Assembly (NCBI GenBank): GCA_003130845.1
Contig: QEXW01000034.1
Span: 1-64,000, forward strand
Length of the DNA: 64,000 nt
Reading direction: 5' to 3'
Source of the DNA: Anaerolineae bacterium
GTDB taxonomy: Bacteria > Chloroflexota > Anaerolineae > Anaerolineales > Villigracilaceae
Shown: piece after piece, positions 27,415 through 36,400 of the stretch
Layout: the number at the start of each line of letters is the position of its first letter
How positions within the stretch are numbered: the stretch's first letter is position 1
Notes under the pieces: generated by a model
Told to the model about the DNA's origin: nothing
The model's input: only the letters and a program-made list of their open reading frames with translations
Database searches by the model: none
Position numbers and translations under genes: made by a program

Positions 27415-28111
27415 TCTGATTTATATCACGAGCGGCTTTTGCATAATAGCCGTGATATTCATCGGGCAGCAATGCTGCAATGCGTGCCATGACCAAGTCG
27501 GTGTTGCGTTGACGGGCCAGGCGTCTTGCCTCGCCACGACCTTCTATCGGTGGCAAAAGAATGGGCTGTCCAATCGTCATGGTTAAGGGTGGACGCTGAC
27601 CGCGTATCGCCTTCTTGAAAAAATCATCGGTTGTGCCGGTAATCCCTACCGGCACAACTGGCACGTTCGTCATTTCCACCAAAAATGCCAGCCCTGCTTT
27701 GGCCTGCCGCATCGCAACCGTGTGCGTTCGTCCCCCTTCTGGTGACATGAGAAGGGGGTAACCGGACTTTAGAACATGAGCCACCCGTTCCAACGCCTGG
27801 CGGTCGTATTCCCCTCGCCGCACGGGTATGGCGCCAAACAGCCGCACCAACCAGTTTTGTCCAAACGCCGCACGTTCCCAAATATCTGAAGCGCCCAGCG
27901 CTTCTATTTCTTCTGGCCAGAACGTGAGCGCAAAAGGAGGGTCAAAGGTTGAGATATGGTTGATGACGGCGATATACGGCTGACCGTAAGGCACGTTGCT
28001 TATACCCTGCACCTTAACCTGCGCCAGCGCACGAAACAGACCGCGAAAGACCGGACGCAAGAGCGCCCGGCTTATTCTATTGTGAAGCGGTACACGATAG
28101 GCCCTGTTCAT
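27404..28111 (-). CDS. plsC: 1-Acyl-sn-glycerol-3-phosphate acyltransferase
   Basis: PlsC-family acyltransferase of 235 residues that makes phosphatidic acid at the membrane. The catalytic NHISTFDP (NHx4D) is near residue 50, and SPEGGRTH is the substrate-binding EGG/T block. GAIPVRRGEYDRQAL and VPVVPVGITGT are also typical. The ATG overlaps the stop of cmk by four bases (ATGA); a GTG three codons upstream is an alternative. The cmk-plsC pairing is common in bacteria. Confidence 0.88.
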   Translation of the reverse strand: MNRAYRVPLHNRISRALLRPVFRGLFRALAQVKVQGISNVPYGQPYIAVINHISTFDPPFALTFWPEEIEALGASDIWERAAFGQNWLVRLFGAIPVRRGEYDRQALERVAHVLKSGYPLLMSPEGGRTHTVAMRQAKAGLAFLVEMTNVPVVPVGITGTTDDFFKKAIRGQRPPLTMTIGQPILLPPIEGRGEARRLARQRNTDLVMARIAALLPDEYHGYYAKAARDINQITD

Positions 28112-28785
28112 CCCTTGCACAGTGCGTAAACACGCTCAAACACTTGGTCCGCATCGAGCGAATCCGAATCGAGAATGACCGCATCGGCAGCCGGTTTCAG
28201 TGGGGCAACGGCACGTGTTGAATCGATTCGGTCGCGGTCACGCACCTGTTCCAACACATCCTGATAACTGGCCTGACCGCCCCGTCCCAAGATTTCTCGG
28301 TGTCGCCGCTGTGCGCGCTCTTCTGGCGAGGCATCTAAATAAATTTTTAAGTCCGCTTCCGGCAACACCACGGTACCAATATCACGCCCAACCATAACCA
28401 CGCGTCCGCGCATTCCAATTCGTCGTTGTTGAATGGTCAGGGCTTGTCGCACGCCCGGATAAGCCGAAACAACCGAAACGTTTGCATCTACTTCGGGCTT
28501 ACGAATCTCCCATGTAATATCGTGGCCATCCACCACCACGTCACAGGCGCGCCCATCTTCTCGCGAAGGAGCCGTGACTTCAATCGGTACGTCCTCTGCC
28601 AGCCGTGTGACAGCTGATTCATCATACACATCAATCCCTCGATTCAACGCCAACCAAGTGACGGCGCGATACATCAAACCGGTATCGAAATACAGATAAC
28701 CAAGCGCTTCGGCCAGGCGAAACCCTAAAGTAGATTTTCCCGACGCGGCGGGTCCATCTATGGCAATAATGGATGGAACGGGCAT
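28108..28785 (-). CDS. cmk: Cytidylate kinase
   Basis: (d)CMP kinase of 225 residues. P-loop IAIDGPAASGKSTLGF at the N-terminus, YLYFDTGLMYRAVTWLAL, the CMP-binding VVVDGHDITWEIRKPEV, and the GRDIGTVVLPEADLKIYLDA segment are intact, as is the LID region ERAQRRHREI. The start was set at the Met directly before the P-loop domain. The longer in-frame extension runs into the upstream gene and has no family similarity. Confidence 0.93.
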   Translation of the reverse strand: MPVPSIIAIDGPAASGKSTLGFRLAEALGYLYFDTGLMYRAVTWLALNRGIDVYDESAVTRLAEDVPIEVTAPSREDGRACDVVVDGHDITWEIRKPEVDANVSVVSAYPGVRQALTIQQRRIGMRGRVVMVGRDIGTVVLPEADLKIYLDASPEERAQRRHREILGRGGQASYQDVLEQVRDRDRIDSTRAVAPLKPAADAVILDSDSLDADQVFERVYALCKG

Positions 28786-28807
28786 GGAGAGAAAAAACCT
28801 TTCTTCG

Positions 28808-30529
28808 TTATGGTGTTTGTTTTTCTGCATCAATAAACAAGTCGCTGCGAACCCACAAAATAAGCTCTTCCTGTCCTTCGATGGCTCGATGATGAAAGAG
28901 CCACCCCAACCAGTCACGGGTTTGAAACTCATCCCAATAAGCCTGCGTGCGCCAGATGAAATCCTGACCGCGGTAGTTTTCTTGCAACTCGGGGCTTTCG
29001 GTTTGGGCGGGGACAATCAGCACATCGGGCGTATCAGTCAGCGCGGTTGCAAACGTCACGTTTGGATTCCACGTGCGTAATGCCCAGCGCAGAGCAGGGG
29101 AATCTACCCCAGAGATAGTAACAGTCAACGGTTGCGCAGGATGCAGCTTCCAACGTTCAATTTCGCGCAATTGTTCCACCAATGCGCCGGCATAGCGTGC
29201 CGGCAGCCCAGGGGGCCACATCTCAGCGGTTTGATACGTGCGCAAGCCGCCTGCCGCCATCGCAGTCGAAAGATTCCACAGGGTTAACATGACCAACCCA
29301 CCCCAAATACTACCCTGCACGGCGACCGGGATAGACCAGCCAAACGCGACCAGCAAAATGCTAACCCCTAACAACGTTAGGGCAGCCAACATCAAACCGA
29401 ACCGAATTTGCATTTGCTCGGCCGGCAGAGTGTTAAGTGCCAAACCGCTTAAGTTTATACCCGCAAAAGCCAAAAGTGAAATCGTAAATGCAGTCATCGC
29501 CAGCGTTGACCAGAGATTGTCCTTAACCGGTTGTATGTATCGCGCTGCCTCGCTAGCTGCCAAAGCCAGAAGCGGCACAAGCGTCCAGGCCAAATCAAAG
29601 ACCTGACGAGCCGGATTGGCCACACTCAAAATGAGTGACACACCGAGCCAAATTCCTAACCCTAGCGTCAACGCATCCCGTCTCCAAGCTCCTCGTAACA
29701 GAGCAATTAGCGCTAGCAGAACAGAGGGAAGCTGATACACCAGCAACGCAATCCACAACCGCTGCGCGGGGACGAAATCTGAGAAGCCGACATCGCTAAA
29801 CGCAAGCCAGCCGCTCAAGTAACTGCTAAGAGATTGTACGATGCCGTTTAGCCCGTGGATTGCCCAAAAAAACAGCGTGCCAACGGTCAACACCGTTCCG
29901 CCAGCATACGCTAGAACGGGCAAAACCGTTTCGCGCACGGGCTGAGTTTCGCTCAATTCTGGCATCAGCCTGCGAGTCAGTCCAATGGTGATGGCTAATC
30001 CCAGCAACCCAGCCCAAACTTGTGGACCTCCTAGCAAAGCCAACCCGAGCAGGATACCGGCTGCAGGCAAATACCTATTGCGCCATGCACCCCATGCCAG
30101 CAGCAACGCGCTGACTGCCATCATGGGACTCCCGGCGAGCCGCGAAAGCGCCAAAAAGCCTGGGTCAAATGCCACCAGAAAAGCCAACACAAGCGCTGGT
30201 TTCTCGCCCAATTGGTCACGAAAAAAATAAGGAGCTATTACCAGTGCTGCACCAAAAATGGCCGGAACCAGGCGGGCGGTGAATTCGCTGGCTTGCAACA
30301 CAAAAAAGACCAATGCGGTAAGCAACGTGTAACCAGGTTGTGACCCAATCTCTGGGCGCAGCCCCGTTACTAACTCAAACGCTTGCATTGCCCAGCGCGC
30401 TTCTTCATCGGTTAACGGCCAGGCATCTAGCCGAACGAACCGTACCATCAGCGCCAACCCAACGGCCACAGCATATAGCCAAAACTGCCAGTGACGAGAA
30501 GATGTAAAAATATTCATGCGAACCTGCAT
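28808..30529 (-). CDS. GT-C fold glycosyltransferase-like membrane protein (GT39/PMT type)
   Basis: A 573-residue polytopic membrane protein with roughly a dozen hydrophobic segments. The first loop carries LDAWPLTDEEARWAM, matching the acidic (D/E) active-site loop of the dolichyl-phosphate-mannose mannosyltransferase/ArnT superfamily. The C-terminal part is a soluble extracellular-type domain. These enzymes use lipid-linked sugars on the outer face of the membrane; donor and acceptor here are unknown. It lies directly behind a DUF2298 gene, and the same two-part arrangement is fused in the 1727-residue gene further along. Confidence 0.72.
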   Translation of the reverse strand: MQVRMNIFTSSRHWQFWLYAVAVGLALMVRFVRLDAWPLTDEEARWAMQAFELVTGLRPEIGSQPGYTLLTALVFFVLQASEFTARLVPAIFGAALVIAPYFFRDQLGEKPALVLAFLVAFDPGFLALSRLAGSPMMAVSALLLAWGAWRNRYLPAAGILLGLALLGGPQVWAGLLGLAITIGLTRRLMPELSETQPVRETVLPVLAYAGGTVLTVGTLFFWAIHGLNGIVQSLSSYLSGWLAFSDVGFSDFVPAQRLWIALLVYQLPSVLLALIALLRGAWRRDALTLGLGIWLGVSLILSVANPARQVFDLAWTLVPLLALAASEAARYIQPVKDNLWSTLAMTAFTISLLAFAGINLSGLALNTLPAEQMQIRFGLMLAALTLLGVSILLVAFGWSIPVAVQGSIWGGLVMLTLWNLSTAMAAGGLRTYQTAEMWPPGLPARYAGALVEQLREIERWKLHPAQPLTVTISGVDSPALRWALRTWNPNVTFATALTDTPDVLIVPAQTESPELQENYRGQDFIWRTQAYWDEFQTRDWLGWLFHHRAIEGQEELILWVRSDLFIDAEKQTP

Positions 30530-30590
30530 TTTACCTTAAACCCAATATCTCCTGCTCGAATCAAACATCACACCTTGCCGAGAAACTGCT

Positions 30591-33089
30591 CTACGGCACT
30601 TCGTAAATCACCACTTCTCCTTGTCGGAAGATTTCACGCAGAAAGATGGCGAACTTTTCTTCATATACTGCATACGTGCGTCGTTCCAATGAGCCGATGT
30701 AAACATATCGGATGTTATATCGTTTAAGAATGGCCTGTGCGGTTTCCCAATCGGTTGTCTGATAGAGCGTTTCGATGTCAGGACCGCGATTCTCCTGCTC
30801 TTTATACCCGCCACGCCATTGCCCCTGATGCCCTGGCCAATTCAAGACATTCGGATGACCGGTGTGTGTAGCAACCCGTGCATACTCACTATAACTACCG
30901 CCGACTGCCTCCGCCACCACACCCAGTGGTAAAGTCTGCAGATACTGAATGGCCATATAATCATCTGGATAGTAATCCATCAAATAAGCAGCGCTATCCA
31001 GTGTGCGCTTTTCAGGGTTTTTAGCATTGAAATTATCCGTTTTATTCGGGAGAGCAAGCAGAGGATAGGTTAGCCCAATCACAAAGACAACCGCCAAAAA
31101 AACGCTACTTGCTACCAACCGCAACCCGCGCGCTTCATAGAGCAGCACAATCACCCCAAATGCCGCAGCGATAGACCACAACATCCAGGCTTGATAATAA
31201 AACTTGAAAATGGTGTTCATGCGTGTCCCAAAGTTATCGCGCAGATAAACAAACTCTGGCGCAAGCACAAGCAGACCGCCAAACAAAATCAACATCCAAA
31301 CAAATGGCAACGGATGTGCCCTCCATTCGGATGAAAGCTTGTTTGGCTGGGTTGCCAAATGGGCGATGGCTGCTCCAATCAGCAATACCAGCGTCAACCA
31401 TCCGCCGCTAAAAGCCAGCCGCCGCAGAAAAGCCTCGCGCAGCACATCTCCAAGCGAACTGACACCTTGTGAACTGATGAGCATCTGTCCGGCTTCAGTT
31501 TGGGCTGCAAAAATAGCGATGACCAGCGACAAGAAACTCAGCAACGCAGAACCGCCAATCGCCAAACCAAAACCGATTTTCCAGTTTGGCGCATAACTCC
31601 GCGCAGTGTGAGCCAGAAACAAGAAAATCGGCACAAACAGCGTCCCAAACATCACCCACAAATGCGCTCCGCGCGTTGGAAAAATAACGTTAGGCAAGAT
31701 ACCGCCTGCTTGGGATGAAAAAGTCACATAAAACGGTAGATACAGCGCAATGCTTGCCACCCCTAGCGGGATAGAAAACTTCAGAACCTCTTCTACAAGT
31801 TCCCATCTCCAACCGCGTTCTTGTTGCAAAGAGAGGATGAGTGCCCCCGAAGCGATTGCCAAGTATGTAGGAAAATCCCACGTGTTCAGAAAAGCCAACC
31901 CTCCGAGTGTTACGGCCAACAACGCAAACCCTTCTCTGCGAATAGGCAGGTCAAGCCCTGCCAGATTCATCTTTCCTCGCCAACCACCCAAGAACAAGTT
32001 GAGTGCCAGAGCAGCCGCCAACAAACCAAACGGCATGGCCAGAACATGCGGATGCAAATCGCCCAGCAGATACGAAAAGAAAGGAAACTCATCAATCACT
32101 TCGACAAAGTTACCCATCAAATCGTAATCTTGCACCACACGTGAGGCGCGCCACCAAAACCAGAAACGCGGCTCTCCACCGAGCGAGGGGACTTCGCGCA
32201 AGTCCTTAATATCTAACCATGTCCAGAAGTTGTAGGCTTGCAGGTTAGGGCGGACCAAGCGACCGAGCGTTGTCCAAATATTCACTTCTCCCGGCGTACC
32301 GCTCCACCCGATACCGCGTGCGTGAAGAAATTCCAAAAAACCCTCTACGTTGCTCAAAATCAGCAATGCCAGCGGACCAAATAGAGAAGCCAACGCCAGC
32401 CTAACTTCTGAAGGCCCGGCTTTTTTCCAATAAGCGGTCAACAAATTGTAAAGTACTCCAAATGCCCCGCTAGCGCTCAGCCCAAACACCAGCGCCAACA
32501 TCAAGTTAAAAGCCACGCTCCCGCTAGTAAAGGTGAACTTTGCCAACATGGCAGCCATGACATAGCCGAAGTAATAATATGAAATCGCATATCCTGAAAG
32601 CCAGGGGTCATTGGGTGGAAAAAATGGCGAACGCAAGATGGCATTAATAAATGCCAGCTCCATTGGTTTTTCTGTCCCAACGTTTTCAGGATTATTGGCG
32701 CGCACAAACGCCATGAAACCAAAGGCTGCCAAAAACAAAATTTCAACCGCGAGAACCAAAACAACTTTCGATTTGAACCAGGCCAATAAACTAGAAAACG
32801 AGGAACGAACAGCGCTATTGTCCGCCTCGTTTTCCTCCTGTTTGCCACGCATTCCCCATACCGAAAGTGCAACGACAACAACCAATGCTACAAAAATACT
32901 GGCACCGTCATTCCGGAGTATCTTAAGAGAAGTGAGCAACCAGAATACAAACGTCCACAAAAGCAGGCCGAGCGCGCGGCTTAGACTATAGCCCCGGTCG
33001 GTCAGCGCTGGCAATAGGCGCCACGCCAAGGGAAAAGTCAGCAAACCGAGCATAGAGACAGTAATATACCAAGCGAAGAAAGCGAGCAT
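30591..33089 (-). CDS. DUF2298 (Chlor_Arch_YYY) membrane protein
   Basis: An 832-residue polytopic protein of the DUF2298 family, found mainly in Chloroflexi and archaea. Marks are EKPMELAFINAILRS, the tyrosine triplet in AISYYYFGYVM, DPWLSGY, a long loop with WWRASRVV and EFPFFSYLLGDLHPHVLAMP, and a C-terminal extracellular-type domain. The YYY, GDLHPH and WDFPTY-like motifs recall GT-C transferases, so a glycosyl transfer role is plausible but unproven. The start is the ATG 16 bases after the DUF952 gene. Confidence 0.82.
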   Translation of the reverse strand: MLAFFAWYITVSMLGLLTFPLAWRLLPALTDRGYSLSRALGLLLWTFVFWLLTSLKILRNDGASIFVALVVVVALSVWGMRGKQEENEADNSAVRSSFSSLLAWFKSKVVLVLAVEILFLAAFGFMAFVRANNPENVGTEKPMELAFINAILRSPFFPPNDPWLSGYAISYYYFGYVMAAMLAKFTFTSGSVAFNLMLALVFGLSASGAFGVLYNLLTAYWKKAGPSEVRLALASLFGPLALLILSNVEGFLEFLHARGIGWSGTPGEVNIWTTLGRLVRPNLQAYNFWTWLDIKDLREVPSLGGEPRFWFWWRASRVVQDYDLMGNFVEVIDEFPFFSYLLGDLHPHVLAMPFGLLAAALALNLFLGGWRGKMNLAGLDLPIRREGFALLAVTLGGLAFLNTWDFPTYLAIASGALILSLQQERGWRWELVEEVLKFSIPLGVASIALYLPFYVTFSSQAGGILPNVIFPTRGAHLWVMFGTLFVPIFLFLAHTARSYAPNWKIGFGLAIGGSALLSFLSLVIAIFAAQTEAGQMLISSQGVSSLGDVLREAFLRRLAFSGGWLTLVLLIGAAIAHLATQPNKLSSEWRAHPLPFVWMLILFGGLLVLAPEFVYLRDNFGTRMNTIFKFYYQAWMLWSIAAAFGVIVLLYEARGLRLVASSVFLAVVFVIGLTYPLLALPNKTDNFNAKNPEKRTLDSAAYLMDYYPDDYMAIQYLQTLPLGVVAEAVGGSYSEYARVATHTGHPNVLNWPGHQGQWRGGYKEQENRGPDIETLYQTTDWETAQAILKRYNIRYVYIGSLERRTYAVYEEKFAIFLREIFRQGEVVIYEVP

Positions 33090-33105
33090 GGCAACGTTTA
33101 TTCCT

Positions 33106-33471
33106 TCAAAAAGATGAAAAAGAGAACCAGCCGTTTTTATCTGGGATGAATTCTATCGTATCTATCACTGCATCCAAGTTTAATGCGCCGTACAAATGCG
33201 GAAATAAGGCAGTATTTGAAACAGGAAAATCTACATGCCTGGGATGGAGAGGCGGCTCATAGCATAATTCAGCCTTTAAGCGCTCTGTCTCAACAATCAA
33301 TACCACCAAATCACCCTGACCGCGATAAAATGCATTTGCCACGTTCAGCAGCTCATGGCGCTCTGAAAAGTGGATAAACCCCTCGCGTTCCAGGCTTTCT
33401 GGGCGGTATTCACTGTTTTCCAAGGCCTTTTGCCAAGCCGCGCGCGTACAAATATGATAGATATGGCTCAC
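33106..33471 (-). CDS. DUF952 family protein
   Basis: A 121-residue soluble protein with the DUF952 pattern: IYHICTRAAWQKAL at the start, EGFIHFSERHEL, and FPHLYGALNLDAV near the end. Members are uncharacterised, although the conserved His/Ser residues suggest a nucleotide-binding fold related to ADP-ribosyl/RNA 2'-phosphotransfer-like enzymes; that link is tentative. The ATG overlaps the stop of the giant membrane protein by four bases (ATGA), so it belongs to that operon, an unusual setting. Confidence 0.82.
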   Translation of the reverse strand: MSHIYHICTRAAWQKALENSEYRPESLEREGFIHFSERHELLNVANAFYRGQGDLVVLIVETERLKAELCYEPPLHPRHVDFPVSNTALFPHLYGALNLDAVIDTIEFIPDKNGWFSFSSF

Positions 33472-36400
33472 CGAATCACCTCATAAATAGCGGTCTGTCC
33501 ATTTTCATAGATTTTTTTCCACAAAACGCCGCTTAAGCGCTCGAACTTCTCTATCCCATTGGGGTGATATATACGCTCCAACTGTCCAACAACGATGTAT
33601 TCTACGTTGTACTTTGCCAGGAACTCACGCGCGTACTCCCCGCTCGTGGTTTCGTAAAAGAAACGAACGGCATCTACTCGGTCGGTCACCCAATTCGGTG
33701 GAAAGAGCGCTCTCTGTTGGCGCTGATGCCAATTCCACCCAATAACCCCCGGCAAACCTGTATAAATCGTATAGCGTGTGCCCCAACGATATTCTGGCGT
33801 GTTCGCTTCCACAATGACCGGTGTGCCTTTGATATTATCTTGCATCCAGCGGATAGCCTCATAATCTTCGCGCAGCGTCATCTCTTGCTGGTCCCAGTAT
33901 GTTGAGAACCGCATGAATTCCATGCTATCGAAAGTGAAAGGCGTTTCGGCACTCATTCGGTCTCGTAATTTATCCATCGTGCCTGTAAACAGATAAAGCA
34001 GCGCACCTGCAAACAAAAGCGTGAGCGTGGTGTACCAGAAGTTACGCCAGTTAACGCTCCATTCATCAATCTCCTGCAAAATCCAGCCAAAAGCGGCTGC
34101 TGCGCTAACTGCAAACAACACCCACACCTGCAGATAAAACTTGAAGACCGTATTCATCCGGCCAATATCGCCGACCAGTACAATCACTTCTACTGCCAGG
34201 GTTAACACCAGACCCGTACCCACCATAAAAAGTACCAGTCGCTTCACATCGGGTTGACCGGGGCGCAGCAACAACAAAAGTGCCCACGCCGCCACAGGGA
34301 ACGCCAGCCAGGCGACTTGCACCTTGAAGAAAAACTGCAACACCAGTGTCAGCAGTACCAAGAGAGCCAGGGCGATTTCAATCAACAGCGTGTAAGGCTT
34401 CAGTTTTGCCAGAGCCGAAACAGGCGTCTGGGCCATCCATTGTCGCGTTTCCCACGCCATCCAGGAGACAATTACAAACAAGAACAAGCCCCAATGGGTG
34501 AGATACGACCCGAGAGGCGTCTTCTCGTTTTTCCATTGCTCCAGGCTACTATAGCCAAGGCCATACCAGCGCGCAAAAGGCTGATAAAGCACAAAAGCAA
34601 AACCGGCCAGCACAACCATCACCCCCAGTGCCAACAAAACGCGCTGAACAAACGGAGAAAGCCCCAAACGGGGTTTCTCTCCCACATCTACGTGCAACAA
34701 AACAGAATACCCGGCTACTATCGCACCGAGTGCTAAGTAAGTGGGGAAATCCCAGGTATTCGTAGGGCGCAGCGCTCCAATCACCAACCCGCCAAAAGCG
34801 AGCGTTGCCAGCCATTGCCACCGGTTCAAATGGCGTGCCAACAGCGTCGAAAGCGCCCAAGAAACCGCCAACACTGTCAGAGGCAGGGCAATCATGTGCG
34901 CGTGCAAGTCACTATAAATAAACGTGAACAATGGAAACTCAGTGATAGCCAGGTCACCAACCGGCATCACACGGCTGGGTGCCCAATACCATTCACCCCA
35001 GCCGATGGGCAGGCCCTCACCGCTGAGCAGCTTCCCCAATCCTTGTATGGCCCATAGCAGGTGCTGGAATACCGAAACGGAAGGATCTTCCATCACAGCA
35101 TTTGGCACAACCATCTTCTGCAGCGCCTGATAAATTAATCGCACAGTACCCAAATTACCCACCAGCACCAAGCCAGCACCTGCCGCCAGCCCGGCCAGCA
35201 ACTGCACACTGAAAACATCTTTGCCTAACCCCTTCGTCTCCTGATACCTAACCCTTGATACCAAATTCCATGCCACAGAAAACCCACCCATCGCGAGCAT
35301 AGCAAACAAAGTGGGTAAGACAAAGTTATAAGCAATGGAAGGCACAATACCGAGCAACTTAATAGGCGTACCTACCAGAACAAATCCCCAGTAATAATAA
35401 TTAATATAACCGCCAGCATACCAAGGGTCGTAAGGTGGAAAAGCCACGCTCTTCAAAATAGCATTAAGATACGAAAAATCCATTGGACGTTCCCCGCCTC
35501 GTCCAGGATGCCACAGGTCGGGGTTACCCAAGCGAATACCGAAATCAATTACAAAGAACGCCAAAAACAAAATCTCTACCAGCAGGAAATACTGCCGATT
35601 TTCACGCCACTCGGCAATCAAGACATCCTTCTGCTTCCAGAATGCGGCTGCCCCAAGAGCTACTATCAACCCGTACCCTGCAGCAATTGTCTCTCGGCTA
35701 TACTCTCCACCGAGTGACCCTACCATCCAGGCAAACCAAGCCAACAACAGCAACCCGACCAACCGAGAAAGCGGATACCCCCTATCGGGCAACCCAGGCA
35801 GAAACAAGCGCAGAAGCGGCCAAGTAAACAGCCCCAACAGACCGATTGTCAAATACCATAACACAAGCCCGAGCAAAGGAAAAGCATTTTGCGGCCATTC
35901 GTAAGAAAACAAATCGCTCCACGTACCACCCTCTCGTTGTCGGGCGGCATGCCCAGGAGAGAGAGTTAAATCTCCAGGATACCGGCTCGCCTGGCGTGGC
36001 GTAATTCGCACCACCTTCGATAAATCCACCTTTTCCAGGATTGCGCGCACCGTAGCCGTATCGTAAGCCTCCGTCTTCTTGAAAATCAACACTTTAGGAG
36101 CGTCATACACCGTAAATGCTTCCTCGGCAAACTGTGTGTTGATTTGATAACCGAAAATTTCTGGATACGAAGTAAACGTTTTCACCAACTCGTACCCAAG
36201 CTGTCCTTGGAACATACCAGGCTCGGCCACGTTATAACACCAAATCACCTCCTGCTCTGGCGGACATCCAATCAGCGCCCGATAAAAAGCTGTGGTCAAC
36301 GGATACCGTTCTGGCACGCGTGTCGTCGTTGCCCACTGTCGGTTTGACGTGATAAAAATATAATCACCGCTCTCCAGATTACCAACGAACCGGTCAAGCT

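Noticed and set aside
34254-34736. Plus-strand ORF rich in Gln/Arg/His
   Set aside because: Antisense of the hydrophobic DUF2298 module; membrane-protein antisense frames commonly look like this.
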